64,000 nucleotides of DNA from Aulosira sp. FACHB-615 (GTDB lineage Bacteria > Cyanobacteriota > Cyanobacteriia > Cyanobacteriales > Nostocaceae): NCBI RefSeq assembly GCF_014698045.1, contig NZ_JACJSE010000032.1:11978-75977 (forward strand). Reading direction: 5' to 3'. Shown piece after piece: positions 52,181-61,700 of the stretch; position 1 is the first letter of the stretch, and every line of letters starts with the position of its first letter. A program made the position numbers and the translations under genes. The notes below the pieces were generated by a model. The model made no database searches, was not told the DNA's origin, and saw nothing but the letters and a program-made list of their open reading frames with translations.

Positions 52181-55087
52181 ATGGCAGCAACAATAGATGA
52201 TTATCTAGAAACATATCAGCAGGCTTGTACAGCCTATGCGGAACAAGACTATGAATTCGCTGCTACCTTGGTTGATCAGGTAGTACAAAATGTACCAGAT
52301 GACCCTAACTGCCACTTATTGAGGGGTCACGTCTACTATGTTTTGCAGCAGTACGATGTTGCTAAAGCCGAGTATCAAAAAGTATTAAAGTTGACTGATG
52401 ATCCCGAAATCATTAGTTTTGCCAAAAATGGTCTAGAGAATATCAATCAATATTTACAACCACTGGAAGAACAAGCTATTCCGAGTGAGATTGATGAGTC
52501 ACTGGAGTCAATTAGTCTGACTGGGATTACAGGGATTGGTGATCCCTCAGATTCAGATATGGATACATCAGACTTACAAGACTTAGGCGCATTTGCTAAT
52601 TTAGACAGCCAAAGTTTGAATTTCGATAGTTTGGCAGAACCTCCATCATCGTCGAACCCATTTGATATTCCCACAGACAGCATTGTCATGCACAAAACGG
52701 TGGAAGAGTCACCTGCTGTGATCAATGATCCTTTTGCCATCAGTCTAGATGACCAGAGTGCCGAACTCAACCACAGCCCAGAAGAAGAGATTGCCTTAGA
52801 TTTACCCGCTTTTTGGCAAGAAGACATATCTGTCATCAGTTTAGATGATTCCGGCATTGTTAATAACCCCTTTGATAGTGGGACAAATGGCACTTCAGCC
52901 AGTTCACCCTTTGATAGCAACAGTGTTGATTCGCCGTTTGTGCCAGATAATTTACTCACAAGTGAGATTTTAGATACTGCTGAGGATGTTGTTTCCCCAG
53001 AAAATTCTTCTCAGCCAAGCATGGCAAGTTTAGACACGAAAATGGGTATTCTGGATGCAACTTTACCAAAATCGCCAGAAGATATCCCGGATGTGGACAT
53101 AAAAACCAATCAAGATAATGTTTTTGCCCCCCAACCAAGTAATTGGTTAGAGAAAATCGAATTTCCGGAAAATTCGACCAATACCAACTCATCTGTTAAC
53201 GACGATTTTTCTTTGCAAAATCCTCCTTTAAAAGCTGGCACAACTTTAGACACCAACTCGTTTGAGGGTGATGATAATTTTGATTTTGAAGCCTTTGAAT
53301 CTGCCTTTGGCTCAGATGAATTTAGAACCACTGGGGATACTAACAGTACCCTCAGTAGTGAAAATTCTAAAAGTAATATTGAGTTTTTAGATGATTTTGA
53401 TGAATTTGACGACTTGGGTAATATTCCAGGATTTGACTTAGCAGACTCGGATATGAGCTTTGGAGATGTGGTACTTTCTGGGCCATTGGAAACCAACAGC
53501 AGTCCCCGTAGTAAGGCGAATGAACCGATCCCGAATAATGGTAGTAGCGATCGCGATGAAGAACTATTCACCATTACAGGGTCGCAAGAAGCTGTCCCGA
53601 TATTTACGCAAACAGATGTGTCAAAATTAGAGCCAGTAGCTAGTGTGGAGCAAGGCTGGTTAGCCCCCCTAGAAAATGCTTCTTTGGATATGAAGCCTTT
53701 TTTAGTAGCTGGGACTGTGGGAATTTTCTCAGCAATGGTGGTGGCTGTGGTCAGCTTTGGGGCGACTTCTTTTTCTGAACCTCAACAGCGAGCATCCATT
53801 CGTAACACAGGCTGGGCGATGTCCCTGGCGGCTGGGATTTCGGGGTTTGCCACGGCTGCTTTTATGAGCAATCTCACCCTCAAGCAAATTCGCCGTACCA
53901 CCAAGGATTTACAAACTCAGTTTGATGCCGTCCGCCAAGGCAATCTCAATGTCCAAGCCTCCGTATATTCCGAAGATGAATTAGGTTTATTAGCTACTGG
54001 CTTTAATGAAATGGCACGGGTAATTTTTACTACCACCAATGAAGCCCAACGCAAAGCTGATGAACAAGAAGAAGCCAAAGAAAACCTCCAACGGCAAGTA
54101 ATTCGGTTGCTGGACGATGTAGAAGGGGCAGCCAGAGGTGACTTGACAGTGCAGGCAGAGGTGACAGCAGACGTACTTGGTGCCGTGGCGGATGCCTTTA
54201 ACCTGACAATTCAAAACTTGCGTGATATCGTCCAACAGGTAAAAGTTGCGGCGCGGGAAGTAACCAAAGGTGCGACTAATTCCGAAACCTTTGCCCGTGC
54301 TTTATCCAGTGACGCTTTGCGCCAAGCCGAAGAGTTAGCTGTCACCTTAAATTCTGTGCAGGTGATGACTGACTCAATTCAACGGGTGGCAGAAGCGGCG
54401 CGAGAAGCTGAAGCCGTTGCCCGTGATGCTAGTAGCATTGCGCTCAAAGGTGGAGAAGCGGTAGAAAACACCGTGGCGGGGATTTTAGAAATTCGGGAAA
54501 CTGTAGCGGAAACCACCCGGAAAGTAAAACGTTTAGCCGAATCTTCCCAAGAAATTTCTAAGATTGTGGCGTTAATTTCCCAAATTGCTTCCCGTACCAA
54601 CTTACTGGCACTCAACGCCAGTATTGAGGCAGCCAGGGCGGGTGAAGCGGGAAGAGGATTTGCAATTGTGGCTGATGAAGTCCGCCAGTTGGCAGATAAA
54701 TCGGCAAAATCTTTGAAAGAAATTGAACAGATTGTGATGCAAATCCAAAGTGAAACTGGCTCAGTAATGACCGCAATGGAAGAAGGCACACAACAGGTAA
54801 TTAAAGGCACAAAGCTGGCAGAAGAAGCCAAGCGATCGCTCGAAAATATTATTCAAGTAGCAAACCGCATTGATATTCTTGTGCGCTCAATTACCAGCGA
54901 CACCGTAGAACAAACAGAAACCTCCCGTGCTGTCGCTCAAGTTATGCAATCAGTAGAACTTACAGCCCAAGAAACCTCCCAAGAAGCACAACGAGTTTCT
55001 GGCGCACTCCAAAACCTAGTGGGTGTGTCCCGTGACTTAATCGCTTCTGTTGAGCGTTTCCGCGTGGATACATTGGAATCGAAGTAG
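52181..55087 (+). CDS. hmpD: HmpD: methyl-accepting chemotaxis protein (PilJ-like)
   Basis: About 968 residues when started at ATG 52181, which has GGGAGGGAG just upstream; a TTG start inside hmpC is rejected. The N-terminus is TPR-like (about 10-85). A very acidic, Asp/Ser/Asn-rich disordered region spans about 90-490. Two membrane segments follow (about 503-525 and 545-567), then HAMP domains (about 575-700). The signalling domain (about 705-960) has hairpin tip RTNLLALNASIEAARAGEAG. There is no periplasmic sensing domain of size: the two membrane segments are only about 20 residues apart, so input is probably cytoplasmic. Confidence 0.92.
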   Translation: MAATIDDYLETYQQACTAYAEQDYEFAATLVDQVVQNVPDDPNCHLLRGHVYYVLQQYDVAKAEYQKVLKLTDDPEIISFAKNGLENINQYLQPLEEQAIPSEIDESLESISLTGITGIGDPSDSDMDTSDLQDLGAFANLDSQSLNFDSLAEPPSSSNPFDIPTDSIVMHKTVEESPAVINDPFAISLDDQSAELNHSPEEEIALDLPAFWQEDISVISLDDSGIVNNPFDSGTNGTSASSPFDSNSVDSPFVPDNLLTSEILDTAEDVVSPENSSQPSMASLDTKMGILDATLPKSPEDIPDVDIKTNQDNVFAPQPSNWLEKIEFPENSTNTNSSVNDDFSLQNPPLKAGTTLDTNSFEGDDNFDFEAFESAFGSDEFRTTGDTNSTLSSENSKSNIEFLDDFDEFDDLGNIPGFDLADSDMSFGDVVLSGPLETNSSPRSKANEPIPNNGSSDRDEELFTITGSQEAVPIFTQTDVSKLEPVASVEQGWLAPLENASLDMKPFLVAGTVGIFSAMVVAVVSFGATSFSEPQQRASIRNTGWAMSLAAGISGFATAAFMSNLTLKQIRRTTKDLQTQFDAVRQGNLNVQASVYSEDELGLLATGFNEMARVIFTTTNEAQRKADEQEEAKENLQRQVIRLLDDVEGAARGDLTVQAEVTADVLGAVADAFNLTIQNLRDIVQQVKVAAREVTKGATNSETFARALSSDALRQAEELAVTLNSVQVMTDSIQRVAEAAREAEAVARDASSIALKGGEAVENTVAGILEIRETVAETTRKVKRLAESSQEISKIVALISQIASRTNLLALNASIEAARAGEAGRGFAIVADEVRQLADKSAKSLKEIEQIVMQIQSETGSVMTAMEEGTQQVIKGTKLAEEAKRSLENIIQVANRIDILVRSITSDTVEQTETSRAVAQVMQSVELTAQETSQEAQRVSGALQNLVGVSRDLIASVERFRVDTLESK

Positions 55088-55199
55088 TCATTAGTCATTA
55101 GTCATTAGTCATTAGCAAAGACAAAGGACAAAGGACAAAGGACAAAAGACAAAAAACATCAGACTCAGCACTTAGCACTCAGCACTCAGAACTTTAATT
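55088..55199. repeat. STRR-filled spacer between hmpD and hmpE
   Basis: TCATTAG heptamers (about four copies), ACAAAGG heptamers (about four copies) and AGCACTC heptamers fill nearly all of the 112-bp spacer, so hmpE has a repeat-derived leader. Confidence 0.85.
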
Positions 55200-58100
55200 A
55201 TGCTGCCGGAACAACAACAGAGGATTTTAGGCTACTTTATCGAAGAAGCGCGAGACCACCTGAACACCATTGAACAGGGGTTGCTAAATCTGCAAAGTAC
55301 CTTGAACGACCCGGAAATGATCAATGAAGTTTTTCGGGCAGCCCATTCTATAAAAGGCGGCGCAGCGATGCTGGGTTTAACCAGTATCCAGCATACATCT
55401 CACCGTCTAGAAGATTGCTTTAAAGTTCTCAAAGAACATCCGGTGCGGGTTGATGAAAAGTTAGAGTCTTTGTTTTTGGGTGTAGCTGATACTCTGAAAG
55501 CTTTATTAGAACATTTGAGTGGCCCTTACGGACTCTCCGAAGAAGCAGCCAATAATTTAATGTCGGAAGCTGAACCTGTATTTAAATGGCTAAATGAACA
55601 TTTAGATTTGTTGGTACAAAAAGGCGGTGCAGCCGAAGATGGTCATACTATCATCCAAGCTGCCCATATCGAAACTGTCAGTACGCTGACCGAGATTTTC
55701 CGGCGCGAGGATATTTCCGCAGCGACAGAAGAAACCCAAATTTCCGCACCAGTATTACCCGTACCGGAAAATACTTGGAGCGAATTTCAAAACCAGGTGC
55801 TGCAATCTCTCCGACAAATGTTGCAACTGTTTAAGCAACAAGCAACATCAGAATCACGGCAAAATCTTCAGCAGTGCTGTAGCCAGTTAGAAAAACTCGG
55901 ACAAAGATGGAATCTGCCTAACTGGTCTAGTTTATGTCAAGCGGCGGCTAATGCAATTTGTAATAGTGAAAATACTTATCTGACTTTAGCCAAAATTGTG
56001 ATTACTGAGATTAAACAAGCTCAGGAATTAGTTCTCCAAGGTAGAGATTCTGAAATTAAGATTACTCAGCAGTTAGAAGCACTGCTGAGTTTTCCTGAAC
56101 TGGAGTCTTTCTCTTTAGACTTTGATTTATTGGACAATGCAGCGCCAGTCGAGACAGAAACTCCAATTATCAGTACCACGACTGCTGAGGAAGTTTCACT
56201 GATTGCCAGTGTCCAACCAGCAGATAGTGTTATCAGCTTGACAGATTTGAATGAACAGCTGAATCCAGACCAAGCAGCGATTAATCCTCCTGATGAGAAT
56301 GGGGCTAATTTGCTGTTTAGTGAGGGCGAAGATGAATCATTGACTGTGGCGCGAATTGATCATCACGGCCCAGAGGTGGGACTAGCAGAATTAAATACTT
56401 TGGCGGATTTATTTGAAGGAGAGACACCAGAATTAGATGAAACTTGGCAACAAGAAGAAATTCTGGAGATTCATCCTATCAGTGATTTAGAAATAGATAT
56501 TACTGAAAATCCCACAGCAGATCATGATAGTGATTTAGCTGATTTTCTGTCTTTAGATCATGGCTCTGGGGACTCATCAAGCAATAATCTCGACACGAGT
56601 GAAGACCTGGGATTGTTATTTGGCGATCATTTCTTAGAAAAAGAACCGTCAGTACCAACCACAGCACCAGAAACTCAGCCAGATTTTAGTAGCGTTAGTA
56701 ATTCAGATGTCGATGAATTATTAGCATTGACTGGAGATGAGCCGCAACACTCAACTACGAGCGAAGTTACTCAACCAGCAAATCCAACGCATCCAAATAG
56801 TGAGTTATCGGCGACCCAGCAAGACATTTTAGATGAATTATTCCTGGAAAATGCCGAAATAAATACTGATCATCCAGAAATTGAGTTATCCAATTCCGAA
56901 CCAAATGCTTTATCTTTAGATGGTTTATTTACAGAAGGGGCAGAAAATACCCTCATCCCCACATCAGAATTAGGCATTGGGGATTTATTTGAGAGTCCAT
57001 CTGCCACAACAAATTTATCCCAGACAGAAGATGATTTGCATAACTTCTGGAATTCCCCCACAGAAGTAGACACAACTTCAGAATTTGAAGATGGTTTAGA
57101 AGTAGATGTTGCTAAGGCGTTAGAAGAAAGTTTATTTGCGGCGGCGGCTTCTGGGGAAATTTTTGTTGATTTTTCAGATACGAGTTCGGCAAATATTACC
57201 GATTACCGAGATGAGTTTGAACTAACTTTTCTCCAGTCAGAATTAGATTTTGATGTTGACCAAGAGGATGATTTATTTGGTAATATCAAGCCGCCTGTTG
57301 TGAGCGATCTCTCTGGCTCATCGTCAGAAATTCGCAACTTTGCCCAAGAACCAGAGGCGTTGGATGTCAAACCTGAATTTACCGAAAAATCCCCAGAATC
57401 AGATGTGGTTGATGCTCAAAGTTTTGGCGAATTAGAATTAAATCTTTTTGATGATCTAGAAACAACGGCAGAGAATGAAGCAATTACTTTAGATGATTTA
57501 GAAGTAAAAATTCATGGCACTTATATTCAGTTAGATAGTTCCGATAGTCCCGATTTTGATTTGTTTGGCGATATGAGTCTTGGGGAACCTGCTGAAGTAT
57601 CTTCCCAAGAACCAGTGGTTAATCAAGATACAGAATTGAATTTATTAGATGATTTATTAGCTACAGATATTAGTGAATTAGAACCAGATTTAGACAGATT
57701 ACTAGCAGAAACAGAAATTATTGAATTTTCCCAACTGCCAAGTTTTGACAATTTACTCGATGATTTATTCGTAACCGATAATAATCAACCAGAGACAACA
57801 GAACCAACAGTTAACGATAATTTTGATTTATTTTCCAGCAATGAAATGCCATCTGCCAGTAATGGAGAGACAGGATTAAAGCTAGAAGTTTATGAAAATA
57901 TTAATGAGACAGTCGCTGTTGATGTATTAAGAGAAACAACCGAGTCACCAGAATTATTATTAGAAATTATTGAAACTGTAGCCGATACACCAACTATTGA
58001 ACCATTAGCAGCAGAAAGTATTGCCACTCCAGAAAATACAAATCAGGAATCAGCCGCAGAAGATGACTTCGCGGATTTAGAAGCCTTATTAGGTGAAGAA

Positions 58101-60332
58101 TTACCAAGTCATGATGCAGCGATCGCCTCTGATGATTTTGCCGCTTTAGAAGCGTTATTAGGTGGCAACAAGCAAACGCCTCAACCTCCTGCACCAGAAA
58201 TTCATCACACTAATATTCAAGAATTTCCTGCCACAACTAATCATAATTCTGCTAACGCAACACCAGCTCCACCAAAATTAGACGATGAATTTAGTGATTT
58301 AGAAAAACTCCTGGCGGAAGCAGATAACACCATAGCCCACACATCACAAATTAAACCCAACACAGGTAAAGCGCCCCGTTCGGGAGGAGGACGACGCAGA
58401 TTTGAAGAAACAATGAAAGTGCCAGTTAAACAACTGGATGACATGAGTAATTTAGTTGGAGAATTGGTGGTGAATCGCAACACCTTAGAACAGGATCATG
58501 AACGGTTGCGACAGTCACTAGATAACTTGTTAATTCAAGTGCAGCAGTTGTCCGATGTGGGCGCGAGAATGCAAGAATTATATGAGCGATCGCTCCTAGA
58601 AGCTTCTCTCTTAGCCAGTCGCAACAAACGAGAAACTCAAATCCAATCTTCAGAACATGATACTGACCGAGGTTTCAGCGAATTAGAAATGGATCGGTTT
58701 ACGCCGTTCCACACATTGTCTCAGGAAATGATTGAATTGATTGTACGAGTGCGAGAGTCAGCGAGTGACATCGACTTTGTAACCGAAGAAACTGAACGTG
58801 TTGCTAGACAATTCCGCCAAGTCACAACGCAATTGCAAGAAGGTTTAACCCGCGCCCGCATGGTGCCATTTTCCCAGGCGGTTGACCGTTTGCGGCGTGG
58901 TGTAAGAGATAACGCCATTAAATGCGGCAAACAAATAGAGTTGGTGATTGAAGGTGGTGATACTTTAATTGACAAGATGATTTTAGATCATCTCACCGAT
59001 CCCCTCACCCACATGTTGAATAATGCGATCGCGCATGGAATCGAAACTCCCGAAGAACGTCAAGCTGCGGGTAAACCACCAGTGGGTGAAATTACCATTC
59101 GCGCCTTCCACCAAGGAAACCAAACTGTAATTTCTGTGGGTGATGACGGTGCAGGTATCGACTCAGAAAAAGTCAAAGCTAAGGCTGTAAGAGTCGGGAT
59201 GATTACCAAAGAACAAGCAAAAAGCATCTCGCGGATGGAAGTGTATGATTTGCTGTTCCAACCGGGCTTTAGTATCAAAGATAAAGCCGATGAAATTTCG
59301 GGACGTGGCGTAGGGATGGATGTGGTGCGTTCCGAGATTAGTGAAATTCGCGGGACAGTGAATACAGATTCCGCCATTGGCAAAGGTACAACATTCACGA
59401 TTCGTCTACCACTCACCTTAAGTATTTGTAAAGCCCTGTGTTGCGTATCTGATAAAGCGCGAATTGCCTTCCCGATGGACGGTGTGGAAGATACTTTAGA
59501 TATCCCCGCCAAAAATATTCAACATAATGCTGATGGCCAAGCATTTATTTCTTGGCGAGATACAGTCTTACCCTTCCGTCCGTTAAAAGAACTGTTATCT
59601 TTTAATCGCCAGTTGAGTCGCGGTAATGTTTACGGCGGTACAAGGGATGATGATACAGTGTCGGTAGTGGTGGTGCGATCGGGTAATACATTAATTGCTT
59701 TACAAATTGACTTGGTACTCAGTGAACAAGAAATTGTAATTAAGCAATTTGAAGGGCCAGCACCAAAACCCATCGGTGTAGCAGGTGCTACCGTTCTCGG
59801 TGATGGTCGAATTATGCCAATTGCTGACGTGTTGGAAATTATCGACATCTTCCAAGGACGCATATCTAAAAATGCTGGCGGTACTTCTTGGCAGCAAAAA
59901 GTTCCACCCAGCGTTACAGAAGCTCCGGCTGAGAAAATTGATCCAACTGTACTCATTGTTGATGACTCAATTACAGTTCGAGAATTGTTATCTTTGACCT
60001 TCAATAAAGCAGGCTATCGCGTTGAACAAGCCCGTGATGGTCAAGAAGCTTGGGATAAACTGCGCTCTGGACTACCTTGCGATATTGTATTCTGTGATAT
60101 TGAAATGCCCCGTTGCGACGGACTGGAGTTACTATCACGCATTCAAAAAGATTCCAGCCTGAATTACTTACCTATCGCTATGCTGACCTCACGCGGTGCT
60201 GATAAACACAGACAAATGGCAATTCAACTGGGTGCTAGTGGTTACTTCACTAAGCCTTATCTCGAAGAAGCTTTACTCGAAGCTGCTGTCAGGATGTTGA
60301 AGGGAGAGAAATTGGTGAGTAGTAACGGTTGA
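55200..60332 (+). CDS. hmpE: HmpE: hybrid CheA-type histidine kinase
   Basis: Protein of 1710 residues. The N-terminal HPt domain has its phospho-acceptor His-49 in AAHSIKGGAAMLG. A second helical, HPt-like region without an obvious His (about 195-305) follows. A huge acidic linker spans about 310-1045 with repeated DDLF/ELF motifs and three copies of F-(A/S)-x-LE-x-LL near 957, 977 and 1028. The dimerisation domain starts near 1065 (VPVKQLDDMSNLVGELVVNRN). The ATPase has LTHMLNNAIAHGIE, DDGAGID and GRGVGMDVV. A CheW-like domain and a C-terminal receiver (VLIVDDSITVRELL, Asp in IVFCDIEMPRCDG) complete it. It phosphorylates HmpB and its own receiver. Confidence 0.93.
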   Translation: MLPEQQQRILGYFIEEARDHLNTIEQGLLNLQSTLNDPEMINEVFRAAHSIKGGAAMLGLTSIQHTSHRLEDCFKVLKEHPVRVDEKLESLFLGVADTLKALLEHLSGPYGLSEEAANNLMSEAEPVFKWLNEHLDLLVQKGGAAEDGHTIIQAAHIETVSTLTEIFRREDISAATEETQISAPVLPVPENTWSEFQNQVLQSLRQMLQLFKQQATSESRQNLQQCCSQLEKLGQRWNLPNWSSLCQAAANAICNSENTYLTLAKIVITEIKQAQELVLQGRDSEIKITQQLEALLSFPELESFSLDFDLLDNAAPVETETPIISTTTAEEVSLIASVQPADSVISLTDLNEQLNPDQAAINPPDENGANLLFSEGEDESLTVARIDHHGPEVGLAELNTLADLFEGETPELDETWQQEEILEIHPISDLEIDITENPTADHDSDLADFLSLDHGSGDSSSNNLDTSEDLGLLFGDHFLEKEPSVPTTAPETQPDFSSVSNSDVDELLALTGDEPQHSTTSEVTQPANPTHPNSELSATQQDILDELFLENAEINTDHPEIELSNSEPNALSLDGLFTEGAENTLIPTSELGIGDLFESPSATTNLSQTEDDLHNFWNSPTEVDTTSEFEDGLEVDVAKALEESLFAAAASGEIFVDFSDTSSANITDYRDEFELTFLQSELDFDVDQEDDLFGNIKPPVVSDLSGSSSEIRNFAQEPEALDVKPEFTEKSPESDVVDAQSFGELELNLFDDLETTAENEAITLDDLEVKIHGTYIQLDSSDSPDFDLFGDMSLGEPAEVSSQEPVVNQDTELNLLDDLLATDISELEPDLDRLLAETEIIEFSQLPSFDNLLDDLFVTDNNQPETTEPTVNDNFDLFSSNEMPSASNGETGLKLEVYENINETVAVDVLRETTESPELLLEIIETVADTPTIEPLAAESIATPENTNQESAAEDDFADLEALLGEELPSHDAAIASDDFAALEALLGGNKQTPQPPAPEIHHTNIQEFPATTNHNSANATPAPPKLDDEFSDLEKLLAEADNTIAHTSQIKPNTGKAPRSGGGRRRFEETMKVPVKQLDDMSNLVGELVVNRNTLEQDHERLRQSLDNLLIQVQQLSDVGARMQELYERSLLEASLLASRNKRETQIQSSEHDTDRGFSELEMDRFTPFHTLSQEMIELIVRVRESASDIDFVTEETERVARQFRQVTTQLQEGLTRARMVPFSQAVDRLRRGVRDNAIKCGKQIELVIEGGDTLIDKMILDHLTDPLTHMLNNAIAHGIETPEERQAAGKPPVGEITIRAFHQGNQTVISVGDDGAGIDSEKVKAKAVRVGMITKEQAKSISRMEVYDLLFQPGFSIKDKADEISGRGVGMDVVRSEISEIRGTVNTDSAIGKGTTFTIRLPLTLSICKALCCVSDKARIAFPMDGVEDTLDIPAKNIQHNADGQAFISWRDTVLPFRPLKELLSFNRQLSRGNVYGGTRDDDTVSVVVVRSGNTLIALQIDLVLSEQEIVIKQFEGPAPKPIGVAGATVLGDGRIMPIADVLEIIDIFQGRISKNAGGTSWQQKVPPSVTEAPAEKIDPTVLIVDDSITVRELLSLTFNKAGYRVEQARDGQEAWDKLRSGLPCDIVFCDIEMPRCDGLELLSRIQKDSSLNYLPIAMLTSRGADKHRQMAIQLGASGYFTKPYLEEALLEAAVRMLKGEKLVSSNG

Positions 60333-60431
60333 GGGTGCTAAAGAAGTTTGAGATGAGATTAATACAGCATCATCAGACATTTGACTACAGCAAATCCTAC
60401 TTGCTCACTCAATGAAAATGATAATCAAATA

Positions 60432-61645
60432 CTAGAACACCGATTCAGTAATCGGGGAACAAAAGAAAAATCAGCCCAGAGAGAAGTAAATAATGGACAA
60501 GAAAGTAGAGTAAACGCTTGTCAGTCAAACCTTACAGCGATAAACAAGTTGTAAGTAATATTTAATAAAATCTCAAGGAGAGGCATAACCCCAGTTGAGG
60601 TAGATTCAGGTCAATCCACCAGTACCACCAAGTTGGCGTTAGTAAGTATTTTGCAAGCGTACACAGGTGCTTCGGATGCGGAAGCCATTGAAGCGATGAT
60701 CATGGATAGGCGTTGGCAACTAGTAACTGATTGCATAGATTGCGAAAAAGCACCGTTTTCACAGACAACTCTGGTCAGATTTCGTAGTGCGCTGATTATC
60801 CAAGGACTTGACCGTAGGCTAATTGAAGCACAGGATGTGGAAGTGGATGCTCATGGTAAAATCAAACTACTCAAAGGAGTTGCCAAAGAACGACGCATCT
60901 CCATTGAAGATGAAGAGATGAGGCACGGGCGTAAAAGTAAAAGCCAGCGATTTGATGGTTATAAGCGTCATGTCTTACGTGATTTAGACAACGGTTTGGT
61001 TCGCGCTGTTGGAATCACAAGAGCGAATGTCCCTGAAGCATCTGTGACAGATGCAATTGCTACTGACTTGAAACACCAGCAAGTAAATCTGGTTGAGTTA
61101 CACATTGACCGTGCTTATCTCAGTAGTTCCTTGGTTCAAAACAGAAGTGATGAATTGACTATTTACTGTAAGGCTTGGCAAGTAAGAAACGGTAAGAAGT
61201 TTACCAAAACTGCTTTTAGCCTGGATTGGGACAATCAGACTATTTGCTGCCCGAATGGGGTTACTTTACCTTTTAGCGTTGGTGGCAAAGTTCAGTTCCC
61301 CAAAGATATTTGTACAACTTGTCCACTAAGAGAACGCTGCACTACTTCTAAGTCTGGACGCAGTGTTTCGATTCATCCTGATGAACCATTGTTTCAAGAA
61401 TTAAAACAACGCCAATTAACTCCTGCTGGCCGTGCCAAGCTTAGAGAACGTGTTGCTGTTGAGCATTCTTTATCTCACATTGGTCGATGGCAGGGAGAGC
61501 AAGCTCGTTATGTTGGTTCTCGCAAAAATCTCTTTGACCTTCGCCGTATCGCCGTTGTTCACAATCTTCATGTCCTTGCCAAAATTTTTACTCACACTAC
61601 TGAGCAGTCTGTTACTTCATCGTAATTACTGAATCGGTGTTCTAG
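60432..61645 (+). mobile_element. Defective IS1182-like insertion sequence
   Basis: Inverted ends of 21 bp are perfect: CTAGAACACCGATTC... at 60432-60452 and its reverse complement at 61625-61645. Total length is 1214 bp. The ends start with CTAG, which is itself a palindrome and may include the target site. The only gene inside is the internally deleted transposase. Confidence 0.85.
60633..61625 (+). pseudogene. IS1182-like transposase, internally deleted
   Basis: The frame of about 330 residues begins at TTG 60633 and is open upstream to about 60558 without an ATG. The N-terminal block LQAYTGASDAEAIEA...RWQLVTDCIDCEKAPFSQTTLVRFR joins abruptly, after GLDRRLIE, to DVEVDAHGKIKLLKGVAKERR...MRHGRKSKSQRFDGYKRHV. 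Intact relatives have a long segment between these blocks holding the first catalytic Asp (DSSPL-type motif); it is missing here. The second Asp (HIDRAYL) and the C-terminal RVAVEHSLSHIGRWQG, with Glu, remain. The enzyme should be inactive. Confidence 0.8.
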
Positions 61646-61649
61646 GGTG

Positions 61650-61680
61650 GGAAGGAGGCGAACGACTCTCGCCTCCTTCC
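61650..61680. terminator. Hairpin between two insertion sequences
   Basis: GGAAGGAGGCGA (61650-61661) pairs with TCGCCTCCTTCC (61669-61680), a perfect 12-bp stem with a 7-nt loop, directly after the IS1182-like right end. No T run follows. Confidence 0.5.
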
Positions 61681-61700
61681 CCTTACCTCCGATTATCATT

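Noticed and set aside
53110..53574. Antisense ORF of 154 residues inside the hmpD linker
   Set aside because: It is the mirror of a Ser/Asp-rich low-complexity region, which stays open on the other strand for compositional reasons.
54379..54831. Antisense ORF of 150 residues inside the hmpD signalling domain
   Set aside because: It mirrors the conserved methyl-accepting domain and shows no independent signal.
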